Position numbers and translations under genes: made by a program. A stretch of DNA of 64,000 bases from Acetivibrio saccincola. Lineage in GTDB: Bacteria; Bacillota; Clostridia; Acetivibrionales; Acetivibrionaceae. The DNA is taken from NCBI RefSeq assembly GCF_002844395.1, contig NZ_CP025197.1, positions 2,294,001 through 2,358,000 of the forward strand, given 5' to 3'. The notes below the pieces were generated by a model. That model did not search any database, had not been told where the DNA came from, and saw only the letters and a program-made list of their open reading frames with translations. Each line of letters opens with the position of its first letter. Within the stretch, counting starts at the first letter, position 1. Below, piece after piece: positions 16,591 to 24,622 of this stretch.

Positions 16591-17190
16591 ATGCAAGTAT
16601 TTAAAAACAAAATTGTTATAATAAGTATTTTTATTTTGATAGCATTAATAATACTGGTTTATACTCAATTTTTATCACCGGTTAGCTTTTCCCTTAATTC
16701 TGCTAATTGGTATGTCGTTGATGATATAGAGTTTAATAGTATAAATTATCATTATTCTGAAGAGTATAAAAATTCCCCCAGTAATGATACACAATATCTT
16801 ACAGATTCAGAAGTACTTCCATCAAATGATAAGAATGATTATGTTAAAGTATTTTATAACGTAAAGGCAAAAAACAAAAGCATATTTGATATTGTACAGG
16901 TTGATTCCATGGTATATGAAATTGATGATAAATATAAAGACAGGTTTTTATACTCTTATTCAGCTTCATGTATTATGGTTCAGTCGGTAAACCGGCTTGG
17001 AAATTCACTTATCCCTTGTGATGTTTATATTTATGTAGGGGGTTTAGAAGAAGAGGAAATCAAAGATCTTATAAAAAGTATTTCTTTAAAGTTAATTTAT
17101 CAAACAGAATTTTTTGGAACACGTACTAAAATTCTTGATACAAGAAATGTAAATGAATTTATAAACAGTCCTTATATTCTGGCAGAATAG
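16591..17190 (+). CDS. Membrane-anchored protein of unknown function
   Basis: 199 aa with one N-terminal transmembrane helix (about residues 8-28, [17 protein letters not shown]) and an extracytoplasmic domain rich in Tyr, Asn and Asp. No known domain is recognised. It sits 16 bases upstream of a broken LolD/FtsX-type ABC transporter gene and shares its direction, so it may have been the accessory or extracellular subunit of that system, in the manner of MacA-like partners. Since the transporter is destroyed, its present use is doubtful. Confidence 0.5.
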   Translation: MQVFKNKIVIISIFILIALIILVYTQFLSPVSFSLNSANWYVVDDIEFNSINYHYSEEYKNSPSNDTQYLTDSEVLPSNDKNDYVKVFYNVKAKNKSIFDIVQVDSMVYEIDDKYKDRFLYSYSASCIMVQSVNRLGNSLIPCDVYIYVGGLEEEEIKDLIKSISLKLIYQTEFFGTRTKILDTRNVNEFINSPYILAE

Positions 17191-17206
17191 AAAGAGGGGT
17201 AAGTTA

Positions 17207-17777
17207 ATGAATATTATTAAACTTAAAAACGTAAATTTGAAGTATGGCAGTGGAAGTAACAGTGTTGATGCATTAAAAAATATGAATTTATCAATAGATA
17301 AAGGGCAAGTGGTGGCTATTACCGGAGCATCAGGATCAGGAAAAAGTACACTGCTTAATGTAATGAGTGGTTTAGACAAACCCAATTATATTTGCATTAA
17401 TATTTTTTATAACAGTTTCAGTTACTGCAATTAATTGTGCAACTACCGTGTTTATGAGAATACAATTGAGAGAAAAAGAATATGCCATGTTAAGAGCTAT
17501 AGGTTTAATGCCTTCAAGTTTAAAACATATAATAGTATATGAAATAACCATACTTACAACAGTAGGATTACTGCTGGGATATATTTTGTCCATTGTATCT
17601 ACTAAGATTCTCCATAGCTATTTTAGTGTAATGATTGGTAATTATATGTATCAAATTCCATTTATAATTTTGCTGCCAATAAGTGTTTTCATAGTTTTGG
17701 TTCTTGGCTTATCATGTATACCTTTAATTAAAAGAATTAATAATATACAGGTTATAAGGGTTCTAAACAGTATTTAA
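17207..17777 (+). pseudogene. Fused remnant of an ABC exporter (ATPase head joined to FtsX-type permease tail)
   Basis: The first 57 codons encode the start of a LolD/MacB-type ATPase with Walker [23 protein letters not shown]. Right after that the sequence changes frame into the C-terminal part of an FtsX-domain permease: [17 protein letters not shown], then REKEYAMLRAIGLMPSSLKHIIVYE and the last membrane helices to 17777. Everything between, roughly the rest of the ATPase and most of the permease, has been deleted with the join near 17384. A ribosome-binding site AGAGGGG precedes the ATG. Certainly non-functional. Confidence 0.8.
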
Positions 17778-17836
17778 TTTTTAAAAAAATCATGCTGTTT
17801 CTTTATACGCAAAATAGATAAAGTCATCAGTAAAAA

Positions 17837-17873
17837 GTGCCTATAAACCTACCCATTCACCTGGGTAGGCAAT
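17837..17873. other. Right junction of the inserted segment (attR-like)
   Basis: Bases 17837-17857 are the inverted counterpart of the left end (16/21 with 5833-5853); CACCTG follows at 17858-17863, then murA resumes with GGTAGGCAAT. A perfect 8-bp inverted repeat (17848-17855 with 17862-17869) spans the junction. Together with the left junction it defines a unit of 12,031 bp including one core copy. Confidence 0.7.
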
Positions 17874-18200
17874 AGTCACTTTTTTAAACCTTGATAAAAT
17901 GGGACCTAAAAAAATAATTGAAGACCTCATTTCTACTGCGAGATCTTCGGGAACTTCAGTGCTGTTTATAGTTGAAGAATCAACTGTTACCACACCTTCC
18001 TCAAAGGTGACCTTGCAACCTATCTTCCTTAAAATCTCCAGCATTCTTTCCACATCTCTCAATCTTGGACAATTTTTTATAACGCTTATTCCATCGTTTA
18101 ATACTGTAGCAGCAAGTATAGGCAAGACAGCATTTTTTGATCCGTCAACAGACAATGTTCCCTTTATTTTGCGACCTCCTGTTATCACTAATTTACTCAT
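17841..18200 (-). pseudogene. murA: murA 5' fragment (MurA residues 1-114)
   Basis: Starts MSKLVITGGRKIKGTLSVDG with substrate-binding Lys22-Asn23 in GSKNAVLPILAA and the MRSSIIFLGP segment, then ends VTIAYPG followed by four foreign residues and TAG. It lacks the catalytic Cys, which is in the other fragment at 4910-5863. GGAGGTG precedes the ATG, so a 119-aa peptide is probably still made. Joined through CACCTG the two parts read IAYPG-GCEIGPRPID without a gap and give 419 aa, the usual length of the enzyme. A terminator separates it from murG. Confidence 0.9.
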
Positions 18201-18360
18201 ATAAGCACCTCCACTGCCGGGTGGTTATTCTTTATTATATTTAAATATTATAACTATAAAGTATATTACTATTTTATGCGTGGTTTACAAAAGTGTTACT
18301 TTTATCATTTATGAGGAAAAAGCCAGTATTTACCATATCTTTTATTATACTAAGGCTTTA

Positions 18361-18390
18361 AAAAAGAACTCATTTCTGAGTTCTTTTTTA
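18361..18390. terminator. Terminator after murG
   Basis: Perfect 13-bp arms AAAAAAGAACTCA (18361-18373) and TGAGTTCTTTTTT (18378-18390) around TTTC, with runs of T on either strand. It ends the mraZ-to-murG transcript, so murA must have had its own promoter in 18201-18360; a weak candidate there is TAAAAT with a poor -35. Confidence 0.85.
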
Positions 18391-18403
18391 AGGCTTTTTT
18401 ATA

Positions 18404-19504
18404 CTATTTTTTATTGGTAATCTCACTTACAATTGTATAAATTTTATCTGCCGCATCGGTTATAGCAAGCTTCCCTGCATTAGAAGACATCTTCTTTAAG
18501 GTGTTTTTATCCTGAGCTAAACTCAATATCTGTTTATATAATATATCAGACGTAAGGTCTTTTTCCAATATAACAATTGCCGCCCCTTTTTCTTCTAAAG
18601 CCCTGGCATTATGTTCCTGGTGATTTGCCGTAACATACGGGGACGGGATTAGTATTGAAGGAATTTTAAGTGCAGTAAGTTCACTTAATGTCATTGCCCC
18701 TGCCCTTGCTACAACTAAATCTGAAGCAGCCATAACATTTGCCATATCATAAATATAGGGTACTATATTTATATTTTCTGTCAGGTACTTTTTAAGGCTT
18801 TCGTATATTTTTTCATATTGTCTTTCACCTGTTGCAAATAACAGCTTAAAATCAATTTTTCTTCCATATGCTTTAATAAGTTCTGATACTTCCTGGTTTA
18901 TTTTTTCCGCTCCTCTGCTTCCCCCAAATATCACTACAAAAAATTCATCCTTTTTGATTTTAAGCTTTTGGCGGGATGCAGCTTTATCTACTTCAAGCAT
19001 TTCACTTCTTAAAGGATTTCCTGTAAATACAACCTTTTCTTTTTTTTTGAAGTAGTTTTCCGCCTCCTTAAAACTAATTGCTACCCTGTCAACAAACCTT
19101 GATAAAATTCTGTTTGTCACCCCTGGAAATGCATTTTGCTCATGAATTAACGTAGGGATTTTCATCTTTGCAGCATTAAATACCACAGGACCACATACAT
19201 ACCCACCTGTACCAATGACAATATCAGGTTTATAATCCTTTATTATTTTCCTTGCTTCAACAAGTCCTTGAAACAGTTCCTTTACCGTAACAAGGGTATC
19301 TAAAGAAAGTTTTCTCTTAAATCCCCTCACCTTTATGGTTTCTAAATAAAAATTTTCCCTAGGAACCAGTTTTGCTTCAAGACCTTTTTCCGTTCCCACA
19401 AATAAAATTTCCGCCTGGTTGTTTTTTTTCATTATATGTTTTGCAATGGAAATGGCAGGGTTTATATGCCCTGCAGTTCCTCCCCCGCTTATAAGTACTC
19501 TCAA
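18404..19504 (-). CDS. murG: UDP-GlcNAc:lipid I GlcNAc transferase MurG
   Basis: GT28 glycosyltransferase that makes lipid II at the inner membrane face. The glycine-rich start SGGGTAGHINPAI (about residues 6-18), GTGGYVCGPV (about 96) and HEQNAFPGVTN are donor/acceptor motifs; FGGSRGAEKIN and RAGAMTLSELTALK form the C-terminal UDP-GlcNAc site. 366 aa is normal. The start is TTG at 19502-19504 with GAGGTG upstream. It follows ftsW by 11 bases in the dcw operon. Confidence 0.95.
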   Translation of the reverse strand: MRVLISGGGTAGHINPAISIAKHIMKKNNQAEILFVGTEKGLEAKLVPRENFYLETIKVRGFKRKLSLDTLVTVKELFQGLVEARKIIKDYKPDIVIGTGGYVCGPVVFNAAKMKIPTLIHEQNAFPGVTNRILSRFVDRVAISFKEAENYFKKKEKVVFTGNPLRSEMLEVDKAASRQKLKIKKDEFFVVIFGGSRGAEKINQEVSELIKAYGRKIDFKLLFATGERQYEKIYESLKKYLTENINIVPYIYDMANVMAASDLVVARAGAMTLSELTALKIPSILIPSPYVTANHQEHNARALEEKGAAIVILEKDLTSDILYKQILSLAQDKNTLKKMSSNAGKLAITDAADKIYTIVSEITNKK

Positions 19505-19515
19505 AATCTTTCACC

Positions 19516-20628
19516 TCAAACCCTGTCATAATTTGAATGCTTTGATATGTTTAGCAAAATGCCAATCCCGCTTAGTAAAAATACAAGGGATGTTCCCCCA
19601 TAACTAAAAAAGGGAAGAGGCATTCCTGTTACAGGCATAGAAGATGTAACAACAGCCACATTAATTATAACCTGTACAGCTATTAATGAAGTAATCCCCG
19701 CAGCCAACAAACATCCAAAAACATCCGGAGCATTTATCGAAATCTTTATTCCCCTCCAAATGAATATCAAAAATAAAAGTAAAACGGTAAAAACTCCTAT
19801 AAACCCCAGTTCCTCGGCTAAAACTGCCAAAATAAAGTCATTGTAAGGCTCCGGGATGTATAAAAATTTCTGCAAACTCTTCCCAAGGCCTCTTCCAAAA
19901 AGACCACCTGACCCTATAGCATAAAGGGATTGAACAACCTGCCACCCTCCGCCTTGGGGATCCGACCAAGGGTCTAAAAAGGAAACAAGTCTTTTATATC
20001 TGTACGGGGATGTTATCACCAGTGCAAAAACACCGGCTACGGCAGGAACACCCAATAAAACAAAATGCCTGATTTTAGCACCTGCACAAAAGAGTATTAT
20101 TGCTGCAACTGAACAAATTACAAGGGTAGCACTAAGGTGAGGCTGCTTCATCAACAAAGCGGCAAATATACCAAGTAAAATAAGATATGGAAACAGCCCT
20201 CTGAAAAAATATTTTAATTTTTCCCTTCTTTTAGAAAGGCTATGCGAGAAAAACAGTATAACAGCAAGCTTTGCAAATTCAGAAGGCTGAACAGTCTGCC
20301 CACCGATATTAATCCATCTTCTTGCCCCATTGTATACAGCACCTATCCCCGGAACAAGTACAAGAACAAGAAGACCTATACTTCCAATTAATAAAAGGGG
20401 TGAAAGTTTCCCAAGCTTTCTATAGTCAATATTCATAGTCACAAACATTGCAAAAAGTCCTATGGGAAGATAAACCAGCTGTCTTTTCAAAAAGTGGTAG
20501 GTATCCCCCTGCATATGGTGGTAGGCATGTGGAGCACCTGAGCTAAACACCATTATCGTTCCTAATGACAGAAGCAGTAAAACCGTCATAAATATTAAAA
20601 AATCAAATGGTTTTTTAGAATTCATCAT
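19516..20628 (-). CDS. ftsW: SEDS peptidoglycan glycosyltransferase FtsW/SpoVE
   Basis: Polymerises lipid II at the septum with a class B PBP (spoVD in this cluster). About ten helices; signature GARRWINIGGQTVQPSEFAK (about 100-120 of this frame), catalytic-loop-like LDPWSDPQGGGWQVVQSLYAIGSGGLFGRG, and C-terminal MPVTGMPLPFFSYGGTSL. Two adjacent ATG codons (20626-20628 and 20623-20625) follow AAGGGGG; the upstream ATG at 20655 has no such site. FtsW and SpoVE cannot be told apart by sequence alone. No murD lies between it and mraY, contrary to the common order. Confidence 0.92.
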   Translation of the reverse strand: MMNSKKPFDFLIFMTVLLLLSLGTIMVFSSGAPHAYHHMQGDTYHFLKRQLVYLPIGLFAMFVTMNIDYRKLGKLSPLLLIGSIGLLVLVLVPGIGAVYNGARRWINIGGQTVQPSEFAKLAVILFFSHSLSKRREKLKYFFRGLFPYLILLGIFAALLMKQPHLSATLVICSVAAIILFCAGAKIRHFVLLGVPAVAGVFALVITSPYRYKRLVSFLDPWSDPQGGGWQVVQSLYAIGSGGLFGRGLGKSLQKFLYIPEPYNDFILAVLAEELGFIGVFTVLLLFLIFIWRGIKISINAPDVFGCLLAAGITSLIAVQVIINVAVVTSSMPVTGMPLPFFSYGGTSLVFLLSGIGILLNISKHSNYDRV

Positions 20629-20661
20629 ATACCCCCTTGAACCTGTAGAAGGCATTTTAAT

Positions 20662-21645
20662 TTACAAAGCAAAAAAACCAAGGACACATAAAATAATTGT
20701 AATAATATAAAATACCATAACTACTTTTGTTTCCTTCCAGCCTGAAAGCTCAAAATGATGGTGTATAGGAGCCATCTTTAATATCCTTCTTCCTGTCATT
20801 TTAAAATAGGATACCTGCAACAGCACAGATAATGACTCTACTACATAAATACCTCCGACAATAATTAATATAAGAGGCATATTCATTGCAATTGAAATAG
20901 CACCCACTGCCCCCCCTAATGCCAGCGACCCTGTATCCCCCATAAAGACCCTGGCAGGATGGGCGTTAAATGCTAAAAATCCCAAGCAGCCTCCTGATAC
21001 AATGGAAGAAAATATTTTAACATGCTCCCACTCATTACTTGCTGTAGCAACTATAGTAAAAAATACCGTTATTATCAAAGTCACACCTGCTGCAAGACCG
21101 TCCAAACCATCGGTGATATTTACGGAATTTGTAGCTGATATCAGCACCAGCACTGTAAATGGTATGAAAAACCATCCCAAATTTATGGTTCTGTCAATTC
21201 CTAAAAAGGGTATTATAATTTCAGTACCTATCCCTTTATAGTAAATATAAAAAGAAAAACTAACAGCAACCAATAATAACCCCAGCATTTTTTGTTTCCA
21301 ATAAAGACCGTCTTTTCTCTTTTTTACAACTTTTATAAAATCATCAATAAAACCTACCAATCCAAATCCAATGGTAACGAATGCAAGGGGTAATATTTCA
21401 GTATTTTTTATCCCATAATAAAGTGACATTATCAAAACAGGTATTAAAAAAATCACTCCCCCCATAGTAGGAGTCCCCATTTTTTTGTAGTGGCTTTTAG
21501 GTCCGTCATCCCTTACTGTCTGACCAAATTTTAATTTTGTCAATAAAGGTATAAATACAGGTCCTAAAATAATAGAAAAAATAAAAGTCAGGATAAAAAA
21601 AATCACATGGGTTGACAACCTGGTAAGTATAAAATTCAATTTCAT
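20662..21645 (-). CDS. mraY: Phospho-MurNAc-pentapeptide translocase MraY
   Basis: Transfers phospho-MurNAc-pentapeptide to undecaprenyl phosphate, giving lipid I. Polytopic with catalytic Asp motifs: GFIDDFIKV (about 97-105), SVNITDGLDGLAAG (about 176-189), NAHPARVFMGDTGSLALGG (about 226-244) and APIHHHFELSGW (about 289). The ATG at 21643-21645 is chosen; GGGGGAG lies very close, so a TTG two codons later is an alternative start. Seven residues of leader from an upstream TTG are unlikely. Confidence 0.95.
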   Translation of the reverse strand: MKLNFILTRLSTHVIFFILTFIFSIILGPVFIPLLTKLKFGQTVRDDGPKSHYKKMGTPTMGGVIFLIPVLIMSLYYGIKNTEILPLAFVTIGFGLVGFIDDFIKVVKKRKDGLYWKQKMLGLLLVAVSFSFYIYYKGIGTEIIIPFLGIDRTINLGWFFIPFTVLVLISATNSVNITDGLDGLAAGVTLIITVFFTIVATASNEWEHVKIFSSIVSGGCLGFLAFNAHPARVFMGDTGSLALGGAVGAISIAMNMPLILIIVGGIYVVESLSVLLQVSYFKMTGRRILKMAPIHHHFELSGWKETKVVMVFYIITIILCVLGFFAL

Positions 21646-21709
21646 CTCCCCCAATAATTATGAAAATTTTCTCTTGTATAAAACACTATATTAATTTACA
21701 TTCTTTTAT

Positions 21710-23083
21710 TTAAGATGTCAATTTATTTACTATTTCTTCCATTTTCATTCCCCGTGAACCTTTAACCAAAATTACATCACCTTCTTTAATAAAACTTCCC
21801 AAAAACTTACTTGTCTCTTTATTGTTTTCAAATTTTAAAACCCTTTCCTTATCCACACCCATGGAAAGTGCACCTTTACAAATGCTTTTTGCATTATCCC
21901 CTACTGCTATAATATAATCTATTCCCTGTTCTGCTGCAAATTTCCCAATATGAATATGTGCCTCCTCCGTCATTTCCCCCAATTCATACATATCCCCCAA
22001 AACAGCAATTGACCTTTGTCCTGAGGATACTTCCTTTAAAACAACCAATGCCGCCTCCATTGACTGAGGACTTGCATTATAGGCATCATTAATTACTTTT
22101 ATACCATTACTATTAATTATATCAAGCCTCATTTTAGCAGGACTAAACTCTTCTATTCCCTTTATTATATCTTCCTCAGGTATCATAAGTTCAACCCCCG
22201 CCGCTATGGAAGCCAAGGCATTATAAATATTATGTATCCCGGGTACCGGGACTTTTACTTCATATTCTTTTTTATTAATTTCAATTTCAAATACCGAACC
22301 CTTCTCTCCTAATGACCTGACATTATATGCCTGGTAGTCTAAACCTTCTTCAAATCCATAAAAAACAGTCCTGAAATTTAGAAGACCCTTTAGTCCAAAT
22401 AATAAATTATCATCACCATTAAGTATTACCAATCCTTTTTTATTTAAGCCCTCTAAAATCTCCATCTTTGCCCTTAAAATATTTTTTTTAGAGCCTAAAT
22501 TTTCAATATGGGATACCCCGATATTGGTTATTATGGCAATGTCAGGCTTTACCATTGATGTAAGACGGCTTATTTCTCCTAAATTGTTCATTCCCATTTC
22601 AACTACAGCCGCCTCATGAAAGGGCTCTAATCTAAATATCGTCAAAGGTACACCTATTTCATTATTGAAATTTCCCTGGTTTTTTAATACATTGAATTTT
22701 TTACTAAGTACACTCCACACCATTTCTTTAGTGCTTGTTTTTCCTACACTTCCGGTAATACCTATAAAGGGGATGTTAAACTTTGATCTGTAGAAAGCTG
22801 CTATAAGTCTTAGTGCCTTTAATGTATCGTCAACTTTAATTATAACTTTTTCCCCATCCGGTTCTATATCCTTCTCAGTTAAAGCACCAAATGCACCTTT
22901 AGCTAAAGCCTCTTCTACATAATCATGGCCGTCAAACCTCTCTCCTTTAAGAGGAATAAATAAATCCCCCTCTTTAATATTTCTTGAATCTGTAGAAATT
23001 CCGCTAAAAGTGCTATCATCCCTTCCTGATAACAGTTTTCCTTCTGTAGCATTAAGTATTTCTGCACATTTTAATTGCTGCAT
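21710..23083 (-). CDS. murF: UDP-MurNAc-tripeptide:D-Ala-D-Ala ligase MurF
   Basis: ATP-dependent ligase completing the UDP-MurNAc-pentapeptide. Motifs: N-terminal uridine-binding STDSRNIKEGDLFIPLKGERFDGHDY, P-loop ITGSVGKTSTKEMV (about 109-122), NFNNEIGVPLT, EMGMNNLGEI and DAYNASPQSMEAAL. 457 aa is normal. GGAGG is seven bases before the ATG. It lies between murE and mraY as in other dcw clusters. Confidence 0.95.
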   Translation of the reverse strand: MQQLKCAEILNATEGKLLSGRDDSTFSGISTDSRNIKEGDLFIPLKGERFDGHDYVEEALAKGAFGALTEKDIEPDGEKVIIKVDDTLKALRLIAAFYRSKFNIPFIGITGSVGKTSTKEMVWSVLSKKFNVLKNQGNFNNEIGVPLTIFRLEPFHEAAVVEMGMNNLGEISRLTSMVKPDIAIITNIGVSHIENLGSKKNILRAKMEILEGLNKKGLVILNGDDNLLFGLKGLLNFRTVFYGFEEGLDYQAYNVRSLGEKGSVFEIEINKKEYEVKVPVPGIHNIYNALASIAAGVELMIPEEDIIKGIEEFSPAKMRLDIINSNGIKVINDAYNASPQSMEAALVVLKEVSSGQRSIAVLGDMYELGEMTEEAHIHIGKFAAEQGIDYIIAVGDNAKSICKGALSMGVDKERVLKFENNKETSKFLGSFIKEGDVILVKGSRGMKMEEIVNKLTS

Positions 23084-23103
23084 TTTTGTTCCTCCAGTAT
23101 TAA

Positions 23104-24543
23104 TTACTCTCTAAGTATTTCCTTTACTACTTCCCTCTCATCAAAATGAATGGTTTTATCCTCTAGTATTATGTATGTTTCATGCCCTTTGCCGGCAAGC
23201 AAAATAACATCATCTGCCTTTGCATTTAAAAGGGCATACCTTATCGCCTCACGTCTGTCTATAATTTTTATATATTCAGCATTTGTGTCTTTTATGCCTT
23301 TTTCTATATCTTCAATTATCTTTTCCGGATTCTCTGTCCTCGGGTTGTCAGAAGTAATTATCGTAAAATCTGCAAGTTCACCTGAAATCCTTCCCATATC
23401 AGCTCTTTTGCTCCTGTCCCTGTCCCCTCCGCACCCAAAGACACATACCACCCTGCCTTTGGCATACTCTTTTATGGTTGTAAGGATATTTTCTAAGCTA
23501 TCAGGGGTATGGGCGTAGTCAATGATAACTGTATAATCCTTGTTTATATTTACCACTTCAGCCCGCCCCGGAACTACAACTTTCTTTAAACCTTCCTTTA
23601 TGTATTCAAAGGGAACTCCAATAAGGGCACAGCTTCCTATGGCAGCTAATGCATTATATACGCTGAATTTTCCAGGTATATTTACCTCCACATCCCCTGT
23701 AAACCATGGGGTAATAACTTTAAAACTTACCCTGTCAGGGTGCTTTATAATATCAACAGCCTTTATATCCGCATCATTGTCAATTCCTATGGTATAAACT
23801 TCACACTCTGCCCTTTTTAAAACCTCTTTTCCATATTCATTATCTATATTAACAAGACCTTTTTTACACATTTCAAACAATTTAACTTTTGCATTTAAGT
23901 AATTTTCATAAGTTTCATGAAAATCCAAATGGTCCTTTGAGAGATTTGTAAAAACACCTATATCAAAATCACTTAATGCCACCCTATAAAGCTCTAATGC
24001 ATGGGATGACACTTCCATCACCACACTCTTAACATCCTTTTGAACCATTTCATCAAAAAGCTGCTGTAAATCGCTGCTTTCCGGTGTGGTCCTGTCTGCC
24101 GGGAGAGTCTCTTCCCCTATTTTGTTGGATATCGTCCCAATAAGTCCGGTTTTGTGCCCGTAAACATCAAGAATTGACTTTACCATATATGTGCTGGTTG
24201 TCTTTCCCTTTGTTCCGGTAATTCCAATTAAATTAAACTTCTTTGAAGGGTGATTATAAAAATTTGCCGCTACATGAGCCAGCCCGTATCTTGTGTCCCT
24301 TACCCTTACCACAGTAGTACCTTCCGGCACCTCTATATCCTTTTGAACCAAAAAGGCCTTTGTCCCATTTTCCAGTGCCTGGGGCACAAATTTGTGCCCG
24401 TCGGTTTTAAACCCGTCTATACAGACAAATAAAGAACCTTCCTTAGCCTTCCTGGAATCATAAACAATATCTTTAATTTCAATATCAGTATCCCCTATTA
24501 TCCCTGCAATATCCAATCCTTTAACAATATCTTTCAGTAGCAT
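23104..24543 (-). CDS. murE: UDP-MurNAc-dipeptide:meso-diaminopimelate ligase MurE
   Basis: Adds the third stem-peptide residue. P-loop ITGTKGKTSTTYMV (about 108-121), DRTTPES, MEVSSHAL, and, decisive for substrate, SDNPRTENPE (about 402-411), the DNPR motif of meso-diaminopimelate-specific enzymes. The true start is ATG at 24541-24543 with GGAGG upstream (479 aa); an in-frame TTG four codons earlier overlaps that site. The product is used by MurF, and the stem peptide is later amidated by MurT-GatD. Confidence 0.95.
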   Translation of the reverse strand: MLLKDIVKGLDIAGIIGDTDIEIKDIVYDSRKAKEGSLFVCIDGFKTDGHKFVPQALENGTKAFLVQKDIEVPEGTTVVRVRDTRYGLAHVAANFYNHPSKKFNLIGITGTKGKTTSTYMVKSILDVYGHKTGLIGTISNKIGEETLPADRTTPESSDLQQLFDEMVQKDVKSVVMEVSSHALELYRVALSDFDIGVFTNLSKDHLDFHETYENYLNAKVKLFEMCKKGLVNIDNEYGKEVLKRAECEVYTIGIDNDADIKAVDIIKHPDRVSFKVITPWFTGDVEVNIPGKFSVYNALAAIGSCALIGVPFEYIKEGLKKVVVPGRAEVVNINKDYTVIIDYAHTPDSLENILTTIKEYAKGRVVCVFGCGGDRDRSKRADMGRISGELADFTIITSDNPRTENPEKIIEDIEKGIKDTNAEYIKIIDRREAIRYALLNAKADDVILLAGKGHETYIILEDKTIHFDEREVVKEILRE

Positions 24544-24622
24544 AAAATCCTCCAATACTCATTAGTATAATGTTTATTGTTTTATGTGATATCAATGGTA
24601 AATTTTATACGTTTAAAGCATT

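Noticed and set aside
4910-18200. Intein or self-splicing intron inside murA
   Set aside because: The insertion point is at a conserved active site, as for inteins, but the 12 kb contains oppositely oriented genes and no splicing, homing endonuclease or reverse transcriptase motifs; the murA fragments end in stops and separate starts.
4910-18200. Two independent murA paralogues, each truncated by chance
   Set aside because: The fragments are exactly complementary with no overlap, share a 6-bp junction sequence, and restore the expected order murG-murA-ftsQ, which random truncation of two copies would not give.
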